Positions 45,784 to 57,131 of a stretch of 64,000 nt of DNA are shown here, one piece after another (position 1 is the first letter of the stretch; each line of letters starts with the position of its first letter). Both the position numbers and the translations under genes were made by a program. The DNA is from Tuctoria greenei (taxonomy: Eukaryota > Streptophyta > Magnoliopsida > Poales > Poaceae), in contig JAYESD010000001.1 of NCBI GenBank assembly GCA_036927565.1, forward strand, positions 47,242,064-47,306,063, written 5' to 3'. The notes beneath the pieces are model-generated. The model made no database searches. It was given only the letters and a program-made list of their open reading frames with translations, and was not told the DNA's origin.

Positions 45784-48556
45784 CTAGACTTTGGCCCTTG
45801 CCTCCTCCTCCCGCACATCGAAGGGAACCTTGTCTACCGGACCTAGAGGGATCGTCGGGTACCAGCTCCAGAAGCACACCAGGACATGGGAGGCCACTTG
45901 CTCCGCTAGCCCCCTCCCCTCGACCTCTAGTCGCCTTACAACGACAGTGTTCACTGACCCCAATGTTGAGCAGAAGGAATCGAAGGCTGGGAGCAGCCAG
46001 GCCACCCCGTGAGATGGTACCCCGTGTGACACGGGACCAAGTCCGAGGGGTTCTAACACCACCCTGTCACCGGCCAAGCAGTCCCGATCACCTACGCCTC
46101 GGTTGCGTGGGAGGCCTGGAGGTCTTCTACCTCTTTCCGTACCGCTTCCTCTCGATCGGCAAGCTCCCGAGCATGATGCTCCAAGTTGTCCTCCTGGCGT
46201 TTGATGGCGACCTCCGAGTCCTGCACGGCTTGGCGCCTCTCCTCTAGCACGCCGAAGCTCCAAGAGACCTCTTCTTCCCTCACCGCCAAGTCCCGTTCCT
46301 GATCGACAACGGCAACCTCACGGCGCACCAGCTCCAACCGCCTATCCTCATACAACCTAAGGCGGGTATTGACATTGGCGTGGGCCTTCAGAGCCTTCAC
46401 ATTGATCTCTTTCATCTTGGCGTTAACCAGCTTCACCAGGCGCTGCTCGTTAGCAAGCTGATCTCACTGCCGGGCGAGAGCAGCCTGTGTCTGGCACAAG
46501 ATGGACTGGGCCATGACAACAACCTCGGAAAGGGGGATTGGCATGGCCGTTGCCACAGACGGCTACCTCTCCACCTCTTTTGCCGGCTCTGTTGTAGACA
46601 CCAGCGTGCGAGGATCGGATGCCTCCTCGATTCGAGCTTCAGTAGTCAGCGCGTCGTCGCCCGGTGCCGAAGCACTCTTCCCTATAACAAGGGTGTTGCC
46701 AGCCGTTGTTGGCGAGTTGCCATCTTTCGCGCCGATGAAATCTAGCACTGGTGCAGTGAACGGCGGGCAGATACGCACCACTAGTGGTAACCGTGATGGA
46801 CAAAGTGGGCACCTCCTTGCCCAACACTGCCTTAGCCCCATCCGCTCCAATGGATGAAGGAGCACGAGGAACAGCCACGATGGCAGTGGCGTCGCTGGAG
46901 GTTGGTGCACCCTCAAGCGTGGGATGCTACAGAACGGGCCCTGTTCTAGTTCTCAGAGGGGCAGGAACCGTCAAGCTCACCCCTGGAAACACCAATGGTA
47001 CAATGTCGGTCGATAATGCCCTGAAAAGCCAAAGATGACCCCATCAGCATGAAGAAGCAATAAAAAACAGCGAAGGCAGAAACTGCGCCTTACCATCGGG
47101 CCTTGCAGCTCCAGAGACCCTGGCCCCCCAGCTCGCACGGCGGAACGAGGCTCCTTGGACCCGATGCCAAGGTTGGCGCCACAGCCTCTAGCACCTGCTC
47201 TTGGACGATTTGTGTCGATGCGACCATTGACGTAGATCCCTCCGCGCCTCTTCTAGAACCGTCGCCACCGCTCTCCTCTCCACCAATCGCCGGGACGTCG
47301 GAGCTTGAGGCTCGCGTACCGAGGGTTTTGCAGACATGATACCTCTAGAGCCACCGCTAGAGTCAGAGACAAGGCCAATGATGGAGGCTTCGGCTGCTCC
47401 AGCTCCCTCGCGATGGGAGATTAAGGAACCATCCCCTCACATCAGCTTCACCTCTTCGACACAAGGGCGACAACACCTATGACCGAAGTACAGGAACACT
47501 TCCCCGATTCAGGAACTGATGCTGGCTGACTGTCCTCCACCCTATCGAAGGTTGTCGAGGTCCCTACCTCCACCCTTTATGAAGGCGTAGGGTAGACCCT
47601 GACCCTTGCTGGGTCGCAACATGGCACCGCTCTAGGACCGGCGAAGCTCCGGTCATCTCTGGGGGGGGGGGGGGTGCAGCCGAGCAAGACGAAATGTGTT
47701 GACCTTCAGCATCAAGCTCCGCACTTCGCCCCTCAGGTCAGGGCCATGAAAAGCGACTGGTAGTCATCTGGGATGGAGACGTGCTCGTCATCGATCATGT
47801 CACAGGTCACCACCTTTAGCATCTCCTCCAACATCTTGGGGGTTGGGTCATACTGATCTAGCCAGAAAGGTTGAACACACTGTAGCAGACTTAGGCCCCA
47901 TACAGGCACCGCTGAAGAGGGGCGATGCAACAACGCAATAAGTCTGCCAGCACCATCAGGGAGGTCAAGCCCTTGTTTGCCAAGAACTGGATCATCTTCA
48001 GCACTAGCTTGTACTCCTTCATCAATCCCTGGTATGCTTCCCAGGTGGTGGGATCACAGGCTGGGTCTTGAGAGGGCATCTTCAGCAGGGTGTGGGCTTC
48101 GGTATGCATGATCGCCTAGTCTTCCCTCCAGCGGCTCCACTTGCCCTCTTTGAGGGAAGCAATGTAGATCCCGGAGGTCTTCTCCTGATGCCAAAAGTAG
48201 TAGGCTCCCACCTGGCTCGTCGTGCTCCTTCTGGTGGTCTTCATCATGAAGAAGAACTGGAACAACTCCATCATCGATGGGGTACTTACGAATGCCTCAC
48301 AGAAGTGGATGAACCCGACAACCACATCAATGGAGTTCGGCGACAGGTGGTGTAGTTGCAGCCCGTATTCCTCCAGCAACGAGAGGAAGAACCCCGACAA
48401 CAAGAGCCCGAGCCTCGCAGACATGTAGGTGATGAAGAGAACAGTCTCGTCTCCACGCAAGTCTTGAAGAGCAGTAGATCCACAACGAATCATCAATCCT
48501 TGCTCTGCTGCTGCCTAACCAAGCAGTTGCCTCATCGTCATCAGATCCTCTCCCAT
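45784..48556 (-). pseudogene. E2 antisense gene: PF04195-like protein with coiled coil and one intron, broken
   Basis: The start is MGEDLMTMRQLLG (48556), aligning with E1; a stop follows G13, then the frame continues (48496-48116) with YMSARLGLLLSGFFLSLLEE, YGLQLHHLSPNSIDVVVGF and HEAF-like helices typical of the PF04195 family. It continues through 48109-47891 (TWEAYQGLMKEYKLVLKMIQ) and 47933-47733. After a G-run near 47660-47674 and an intron (47021-47093) come a Ser/Thr/Glu region and a long heptad coiled coil at 46436-46092 (LVRREVAVVDQERDLAVREE and EDNLEHHARELADREEAVRK). The C-terminal SHVLVCFWSWYPTIPLGPVD matches the E1 end. The protein is probably DNA- or self-associating through the coil, but its role is unknown. 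Stops and frame changes make this copy unlikely to be functional. Confidence 0.6.
47021..47093 (-). other. Candidate intron of E2 antisense gene (73 bp)
   Basis: On the minus strand the donor is CCGATG|GTAAGG and the acceptor CTTTGGCTTTTCAG|GGCATT, with a branch-point-like TGCTGAT 30-odd bases upstream and a T-rich interior (CTGTTTTTTATTGCTTCTTC). E1 has an intron-like segment at the matching place. Confidence 0.65.
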
Positions 48557-49422
48557 TTGGTAACGAGGAGGAGGCAGCGTGGAGGCTATCGAAGCAAGCG
48601 AAAACAGGAGCTTTTGCTAGCGGTGAAGGCTAGGGCGCTCAAGGAAGGAGGCGAAAGCACGGGCGATGGGGTGTGAGTAAGGAAGGGACCGTCCTCTCCA
48701 ACAAGGGTTTCCTTTTTGATAACCCCCGTGACGCCTGAGCACAGCGTGCAGATTGCCAGGGCCCAGCTTGCGCTACTCAACCCACACTATCCAAGACAAC
48801 AGGGCCCAAGTCCTCTGCCAGAAGAACTGGCCCGAGCGATTAGGCACCTGAGAAGATAGCTGGAGTGGTTCTCATAAAGCATAACAAGCGGAATTGCTAC
48901 AGCTACATTTGGAACCATCGCGATTAAAGGCGTTGCAGAAGGCAAAGATACCACCGCAAGAAAAGATCATGTTGCCATAATCACTAAACTGGGAGAGGAC
49001 GCATGGCCGCTGTTGATGGTCCTTAAGATCCATATTTAGACTATCGATTCACCTCATAATGTGCACAAAAGAGAAACACAACGTAGTGGTAGGGTTAAAA
49101 ACTAACCAATTCCATAAGTGTTGGTGTTTATTTGTATGCAGGTGAATTTATACCCAAAATACAGAGACATGCAAGGAGTAATCCATAAAATTGGGTTTCG
49201 ACATATCAAGTGATGCCACGTGTCATCACATGGATCAAATGGCCCACAAACAGAAGTATGAGGCCATCCAACAGTGTAGCATCCATAAAAGGGGATGGAA
49301 CCCACCTGTCAGGGACCTGGAGAAAGCACAGCCCCAAAGGGGCCAAGACCAGGTCGGCCAACTCCCCTAGTTGGTCGACTAGGTCATGGCGCCAATTGCG
49401 GTCAAACACCACTTGTTGGCTC

Positions 49423-52297
49423 TGTGACGCCCGGTTCCGAAAATGAACCAAGCTAACGCATATGTGTGCCCAGGATGTTCATCACACATACACGAGTGCA
49501 ATCACAAAAGAGTATACAGAAAATTACCACAGAACAATATTAATTAACCAAATTTTATTACACAAACCATATTATCCTCGAATACAAGCTCTAATGAATA
49601 TTAATGACAAGTTCAACTAATGCAGCGGAAATAAACTAATTAAGCAACTAAGCAAACTAAGCAACTATGCAGCATAAGCGACAGGGTATGTATGCGCAGC
49701 ACCAAACAACACCACAGGCAAAGCTGACGGTAGACACGGCCTAGAACTCCGCATTATCACCATTAAAATCCCAGTCCTGACCTGCAACTGTTGGGGTGGG
49801 GGATTGCAAGAGTGAGTACATGTCGTACTCAGCAAGTGTGGAAAGTATGACATGTGGCTGATTCAAATGACGACAATAATAATGGCAAAGTGCTGAAAAG
49901 TACAGTAAAACATTTGAAAAGCAATATATCTTATGTATGTGAAGTAAACCCATCATAATCACAAGTAATACCATAATACCAAACTGAATTCATTACCATC
50001 ATCAATAATTCCAGATTTCACCATTGCCAATAACCATGTTCATTACCAGAGATTAATCCATAACCATCCATAACCATTACCAAACCATAACCATCCCAAT
50101 TTCCAATTTCCTCCTAATCATGGAAGTTGTCCAGGTGCTCTTAACCGGGAGCACGGCTATCATGATAGTTTTAGTTAACACTCTGCAGAGTTTGTACCTT
50201 TTTACCCACGTGTTTGTGATTTCATCACCTTTCGGCGACTAAGAACCTCCCTTATGCCCATGACCCGTCGGTCACATTACACACTTCCGTTGGTGTGTGG
50301 CCAAGAGATCACAAAATAGCCTTTACAAAGGGATTACTAGTCTATTCAGACCCCACTGAGGTTTCACCGGTGGCGATGCCTCCAACTGAGCACATCTTCA
50401 ACCAAGGGCCCCCTCTTGAGCCATTCGGATCCCAGGGTAGTCCCACCAATCATCAACAAACCCAATCCGACTACCCCTTCCCCGAGCATCCACAATGGTC
50501 CAAACAGCACTAGCAAGGCCCTAATTAATCAGCTACGCCGCACCCATACTTGGCCTCGTGGTGGCACTGTAGTCCTGGCTTATTCTCGCATGAACCGGTC
50601 CTTAGATCTAAAGCAAGCAAACCACCATAACATCCAACCCATCCACATACCAGGCTTGCTTAGATCACCCATTACCATACCATATTTAACTAGTTCATGT
50701 TAACCATAATCTCATCCATGCATAAATAAATTGATTGGTATAGTTGTTTTCCATCCCAGTTGATTAAGCGAAGCAAAAAGTAAAAAGCCTTCCCGACTCT
50801 CTCTACCATAAATTCCAGGTGACAAGGGTGGTCAAACAAAACTAGTAAACTTCCTACCATAGGATTCCCATCAATTTGACACGAGCATGCAGTTTTGCAA
50901 ACAAAACATTTATTTTAAAACAGGATCAATATGCTTCAAGGACACTTGCCTTGCTCTTGCTGTTGATTAGGGTCAAAGCCTTCAAACTCTTGATGCTGTA
51001 GATCCTCCGCGGCACTTTCTAGCGCAAATCCGTCTAATCCACACAATAAACATACAAGACAAGAAACACAATCAAAGAGTGCACAAATATTACTCAATAT
51101 GTCATGACATGCATGATTGATGCAAATGCAAGGTAGAACTTGTTACTAGATTGCTTTTAATGATAACTAACTAGTTCTAAATAGCTTTTCACAAGTTTAT
51201 ACAGGTTTGGATTCGATTAGATCAAATTTTAGAATCAATATAACACAATTTAATCAGAAAGATCGGACTAGTCCGCTAGGGACCGGACAAGTCCGCACTT
51301 GACGAGATCAGCAGGTTAGGGTTTTCTAGATCGACATGAATTTGGAGATTATTGGTTGAATTCGCATAAGGAAAAGAGAACAGAAGGTATACCAGGTGTT
51401 TAGAACTCCAATGAACCAAGAAACTTGGAGGTAACACTTGGATCTTGATGATCTAGGGTTGGTGATGAACTTGGAGATGAATTGGTGGTGAAGGACGAAA
51501 CTTGGTGGAGATCTTGATCCTCCTTCGTTTCCTCCTCTTCTTCTTCTTGTTTGGGATCTTCTCCTCCCTCCTTGATGGTGGCTCCCCACGAACTAGGGTT
51601 TGGGTGGGTGGAAAAGTGGCAAATAGATGTCAAACCAAGGGGTGGGGTTGTTTATATAGGGGTGGAGGCTAGGGTTAGATGGATCTCGAGTTTTGGGATG
51701 AGTAGAGGCCGGTTTAGAGTCCCACATGGGCTCTAAAAGAGTTGGCCACGACGCCCCTAGGCCCACTTGACGTGAAACCCAAGAAACAAGTCGTAAAAGA
51801 AAAGGTCAATCTCGGAGTCACGAAATATCGGACAAGTCCGGAAAGGACCGGACTAGTCCGAAGTCGTCCAGAGAGAAAATCGGACAAGTCTGGCCAAAAA
51901 TCGGACAAGTCTGATCTTAGTCAGAAAGGAAAACGGACAAGTCCGCTGGAACACCGGACTAGTCCGGAAAAGTCCAGGGACTTAGCAAATTTTCAAGGAT
52001 TCATGGAATATCGGACTAGTCCGCACAAAATCGGACAAGTCCGGAAGTTTCCAGAGCCAAAATCGGACTAGTCCGCAGCAAAAACGGACAAGTCCGTTTT
52101 TAGTCAGAGAGAAATCGGACTAGTCCTCAGTAAAATCGGACTAGTCCGCACTTTCCTGCATTTTAAGTGCGGTTTTGCTCCAAATCAATTTTAAATGCTC
52201 CGAATCAATTTTAAACTCGTTCCTCTTGTTGTGGGCTAATGTTAAACATGTATATGAGTGCATGTAGGGCATGATGCATGAAAATGAGGGTGTTACA
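49423..52297 (-). repeat. Element G 3' LTR (2875 bp)
   Basis: It starts TGTGACGCCC and ends GGGTGTTACA. Dyads lie at 50157-50168 and 50181-50190, a CGGAC..GTCCG pair near 51264-51297, a TATA box near 51649-51658 and the palindrome cluster at 51829-52148. Confidence 0.93.
51829..52148 (-). promoter_or_regulatory. CGGACTAGTCCG palindrome cluster, G 3' LTR
   Basis: Nine exact CGGAC(T/A)AGTCCG copies plus three one-base variants in 320 bp; two more exact copies lie downstream of the TATA box near 51264-51297. T and A versions of the central base are intermixed. Confidence 0.85.
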
Positions 52298-52313
52298 AAC
52301 CTACCCCCCCTTA
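52298..52313 (-). other. Element G polypurine tract
   Basis: The minus strand reads TTAAGGGGGGGTAGGTT before TGTAACACCC. The TAG stop of gag-pol (52301-52303) falls inside it. Confidence 0.8.
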
Positions 52314-55300
52314 AAATGAATCTCGCCCTCGAGATTCGACGCGGAAGAGAAGAGATAGGGAAATTCCTTCTTGAGATCATCCTCTAACTCCCAAGTTGCT
52401 TCTTTTTCGGTATGGTGCTTCCATTGGACTTTACACCATCGAATCACCTTGTTCCTTGTGACTCTCTCCTTGGATTCCAAGATTTTGACCGGTTGCTCGG
52501 CATACGTCAAATCTTCCTCTAGTTCCAATTCTTCCATTGGCACTTGTTCTTCCGGCACTCTCAAACACTTCTTGAGCTGGGAAACATGAAACACATCATG
52601 TACGTCTGAAAGATGGGCTGGCATCTCCAACTTATAGGCTACTTCTCCTCTTTTGTCCAAAATCTTGAATGGTCCAATATAACGAGGTGCGAGCTTGCCT
52701 CTTATGTTAAACCTCTTATGACCTCTCATTGGTGACACCTTGAGGTAAACAAAATCTCCTCTTTCAAAGGCTAATTTCCTTCTCCTATTATCCGCATAGC
52801 CTTTTTGCCTTGATTGGGCAGCCCTCAAGTTTTCACGAATTATTTTGACTTGCTTTTCGGCTTCTTGCAACACGTCCGGACCAAATACTTGAGTTTCTCC
52901 TGCCTCATTCCAGAATAAAGGTGTCCTACACTTCCTCCCATAAAGCGCTTCATATGGTGACATTTTCAAGCTTGCTTGGTAACTATTGTTGTATGAAAAT
53001 TCTGCGTATGGCAAGCTTTTGTCCCAACTTTTCCCATGCTTTAAAGCACAAGCTCTTAACATGTCCTCCAAAATCTGATTGGTCCTCCTGGTTTGTCCAT
53101 CCGTTTGAGGATGATATGCTGAACTAAAATTCAACCTCGTTCCCAAAGCTTCATGCAATTTTTGCCAAAATCTGGAGGTAAATTGAGAACCTCTATCCGA
53201 GACTATCTTCTTAGGGACTCCATGTCAACACACAATATGCTCCATGTATATTTCGGCCAATCGTGCAGCTGTATACTTGGTCTTCACAGGGACAAAATGA
53301 GCTGACTTGGTTAAACGATCCACAATTACCCAAATTGAGTCATACCCGGACTGAGTACGGGGTAACCCAACTATGAAGTCCATTCCAATTTCTTCCCACT
53401 TCCATTCCGGAATCTTCAACGGTTGCAATAATCCGTCTGGCCTTTGATGTTCTGCCTTGACTCGTTGGCACACATCACATAATGCAACATATTCGGCTAT
53501 GTCCCTTTTCATGCTATTCCACCAATAGCAAGCCTTCAAGTCCTTGTACATCTTCGTACATCCGGGGTGAATCAAGTAAGGCGAGTCATGTACCTCCTTT
53601 AATATTGTCTCCCGAATATGCTTTACATTAGGCACAACGATCCTCTTTCCAAGCCATAAGGTACCATGTTCATCCTTGTCAAATCTGAATTCTCTCCCTT
53701 CTTCGGTTCTTTCCTTGATTTCCTTGATCTCCTCATTCGTGGTTTGTGCTTCTCGAATTTCTTGCTCCAAGGTTGGGTTTAACTCCATCATCTCCATCTC
53801 ATTTACAAACCCAAGGTTCAACCGTTCAAACTCCTTACATAGCTCGGACGGTAACTCTCGAACTGTAAGTTGATGGCTTACTCCCTTTCTACTCAAAGCA
53901 TCGGCCACTACATTGGCTTTTCCCGGATGATAGTTGATCCCCAAATCATAATCTTTGATGAGTTCCAACCATCTTCGTTGCCTTAAGTTCAGATCCGTTT
54001 GTGTGAAAATATACTTCAAACTCTTATGATCCGTGTAAATTTCACACCTATGTCCAAGAATATAGTGTCTCCAAATCTTCAATGCATGTACCACGGCCGC
54101 GAGTTCCAAATCGTGCGTGGGGTAATTCTGCTCATGTTTCTTCAATTGTCTTGACGCATAGGCGACCACTTGACCTTCTTGCATCAATACACATCCAAGC
54201 CCTTGTCTTGATGCATCGCAATAAATGTCAAAACTCTTGCTTACATCCGGCAATACCAAAACTGGGGCTGTTGTCAACCGCTTCTTCAACTCCTCAAAAC
54301 TCTCTTGACAAGCTTGAGTCCATTGGAATGCCTTTCCCTTCATCAGCAACTCCGTCATAGGCTTGGCTATCTTGGAAAAATCCTTGATGAATCTACGGTA
54401 ATACCCAGCCATCCCAAGAAAACTCCTTATTTCCTTGATATTTTGCGGCGGTTCCCACTTCAACACATCTCTCACCTTCCCTGGGTCAACTGATACTCCT
54501 CCTCCGGAAATAATATGGCCTAAGAAGGAAACTTCCCGTAACCAGAATTGACATTTACTGAACTTGGCATACAATTGATGCTCCCTCAATTTCTGCAACG
54601 TAAGCCTCAAGTGTTCCTCATGTTCCTTCTCATCCTTCGAGTAGATCATGATATCATCAATAAACACCACAACGAACTTATCTAAGTACTCTGTGAAGAC
54701 CTTATTCATGAGGTACATAAAGTAAGCAGGCGCATTTGTCAATCCAAATGACATCACGGTGTACTCATAAGATCCATACCGTGTTCTAAAAGCTGTCTTA
54801 GGTATGTCCGATGGTCTAATCTTCATTTGAAAGTATCCCGACCTCAAGTCAATCTTAGAGAAGACACAAGCACCCCTCATCTGATCAAACAAGTCTTCTA
54901 TGCGTGGCAAGGTGTACTTGTTCTTGATTGTTACCTCGTTGAGAGCTCGGTAATCCACGCACATCCTTTGGGATCTGTCCTTCTTGTCCACAAATAGAAC
55001 AGGCGCTCCCCAAGGCGAAGAGCTAGGGCGAATGAAACCCTTTTCTAATTGCTCTTGAATCTGCTTCTTGAGCTCCGCTAATTCCATAGGAGGCATCCTA
55101 TATGGCCTCTTAGCTATAGGTGCAGTTCCAGGTATTAAATCAATAACAAACTCAATGTCTCGATCGGGTGGCATACCTGGCAACTCGCCCGGAAAAACAT
55201 CCAAAAATTCACACACCACCGGAATCTCCTCAATTGCGACACCGTCCATATGATTTAGCTCTAATTGCTTCGGTGCATGTTGGGTTGCTTCAAATTCTAC

Positions 55301-56859
55301 GGTGATCCCTTCTTCATTAGTCAACTTCACCGTCTTTGTGGCACACTCAATAACTCCATTGTGCTTCCTCAACCAGTCCATACCAAGTATAATATCCAAC
55401 CCTTGAGAATCTAAAACAATGAGGTTGGCGGAGAAGTCTACCCCCCTTATTCTAAGGCTTACTTTTGGACATACTATATTTGTCCTCATCTCTCCTCCAG
55501 GAGACTTAACCAACAGAGTAAACTTCATATGAGAGATAGGCAAACTATACTTGGCAACATACTTCGATGCAATGAATGAATGCGATGCTCCAGAATCAAA
55601 TAACATAGTCGCGGGGTTGGAGTTGGCGAGAAACATACCAATGACCACGTCATCCGCTTGTTGAGCATCCTCCGTAGAGACATGGTTCACGTTACCACGA
55701 GCAAAGTTCTGCTGTCCACGACTTCCTTGTGGCGCTCCTCCAATGGGTCTTGGGTTTTGCCTCGGTGCATTGCTCCCTTGACCAAGGCCTGACTTAGGAC
55801 ATTGATGCGCAAAGTGTCCAGCTTCTCCACAGGTATAACACTTCTTAACTCCACCAGAATTATTGGGACGAGTTTGGTTTTGAGCATTGGCTCCAGGAAA
55901 ATAAGCACGAGGTGCATAAGGCATTGGAGGCCTAGGTGCTTGCATAACAGGGCGCTGCTGCACAAACTGAGTTGGGCGCGGTGCATAATCAGGGCGCTGA
56001 GCAGGAATAGAGGAGCTGTAATGAGGCGCATTGGGCGGCGTAAAGCGAGGGCGCACATTACTTCCTTGTTGTTGTCCTTGATATGGCGCCTTCCTCTTGA
56101 TTTCTTGCTCCATCTCACGGATCTTGTTCTCAACCACAATTGCTTTGTCCACAAGCTTCTGAAAATTGATATAATCACAGTTGAGCAATTGCACTTGGAT
56201 CGTATTGTTCAATCCCCTCATGAACAAGTATTGTTTCCGGCTGTCCCGGCTAACATCCTCAGGCGCATATCTTGAGAGTTGAGTGAACTTATTGAGATAT
56301 TCACTCACGCTTGATTTTCCTTGCCTTAAATTCTCAAATTCTTGCCTCTTCAAGATCATAACACCCTCGGGCACATAATGAGAACGAAAATTCTCCTTGA
56401 ATTCGGCCCAAGTGATTCTTTCTTGGTTCTCATGAGCATTGCAATAAGAATCCCACCAATCTGCAGCTGCTCCAATGAGTTGATGAGAGGCAAATAGCAC
56501 CTTCTCCCGGTCACTGCATTGGATAATTGCTAGCTTCTTCTCCACGGACTTGAGCCAATCATCCGCATCCATAGGGTCAGTAGCTTGAGCAAAGGTTGGC
56601 GGCCTAGTCCTCATGAACTCTCCCAATCGGTTATGAGGAGGCGGGGTGGCGGTGGAGGCATGTGTGGCTGATTGTTGATATTGCCAGCCTGCAGCTGTCC
56701 CATAGTTTGTATCATGGTCTGCATGAGCTGGTTTTGCATGGCCAATAGCTGCTCGATGTTGATAGCTCCCTGAGTAGATCCTTGTCCGATGTTGTTCTGA
56801 GGTACTCCATTGTTCTCCTCCTCATCATTGCCATCCCTCTGGTTGCGAGTCCTCACCAT
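52301..56859 (-). pseudogene. gag-pol: Element G gag-pol polyprotein (one frameshift, one nonsense codon)
   Basis: The start is MVRTRNQRDGN at 56859. A 1-bp loss in the proline-run codons (about 56636-56650, PPPPP then RLLITD) shifts the frame; the next open frame, 56626-53228, has 1133 codons. Residues there: zinc knuckle C263/C266/H271/C276; protease D344 in LFDSGAS; RT about 540-700 with D593 and FIDD 655-658; RNase H D804, E841 and D866; integrase zinc site H1013/H1020/C1050/C1053 and catalytic D1083. A CGA-to-TGA change (53225-53227) stops it after MEHIVC. The same frame continues from 53224: integrase SDRGSQF, the third catalytic position (arginine instead of glutamate at 53087-53089, QTRRTN), a GPF motif at YIGPFKIL and a chromodomain (KVIRWCKVQWKHHTEKEATW). 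Everything else looks functional. Confidence 0.93.
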
Positions 56860-57116
56860 CTGAAGAAAAGCAGTAGGTAAGAATTAGAAAACGTCCCCCA
56901 ACTATATGCATCAAGGGATATGAAACTAAACAACTAGCTACACTAGCCTAGGTGGACATGGCAATGCTAAGGCATCCCAAAATCCTCTATTAAGCACACA
57001 AGCAAGCAATATATATAGCAAGCAGCACTCCAAGCAAAAACACATCGATTCCTGAGTGCTCCTATGTGCTCTAAAGTGTCCATTCTATCTAGGCTGCATC
57101 CTACGGTCAACCTGTG

Positions 57117-57128
57117 GCTCTGATACCA
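57117..57128 (-). other. Element G primer-binding site (initiator-Met tRNA)
   Basis: The minus strand reads TGGTATCAGAGC, 3 nt from the LTR edge at 57132. Confidence 0.93.
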
Positions 57129-57131
57129 ATC

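Noticed and set aside
51829..52148. CRISPR-like look of short repeats with unique spacers
   Set aside because: Repeats are 12 bp and palindromic, spacers vary widely in length, there are no cas genes, and the array sits in LTRs of a plant retrotransposon.
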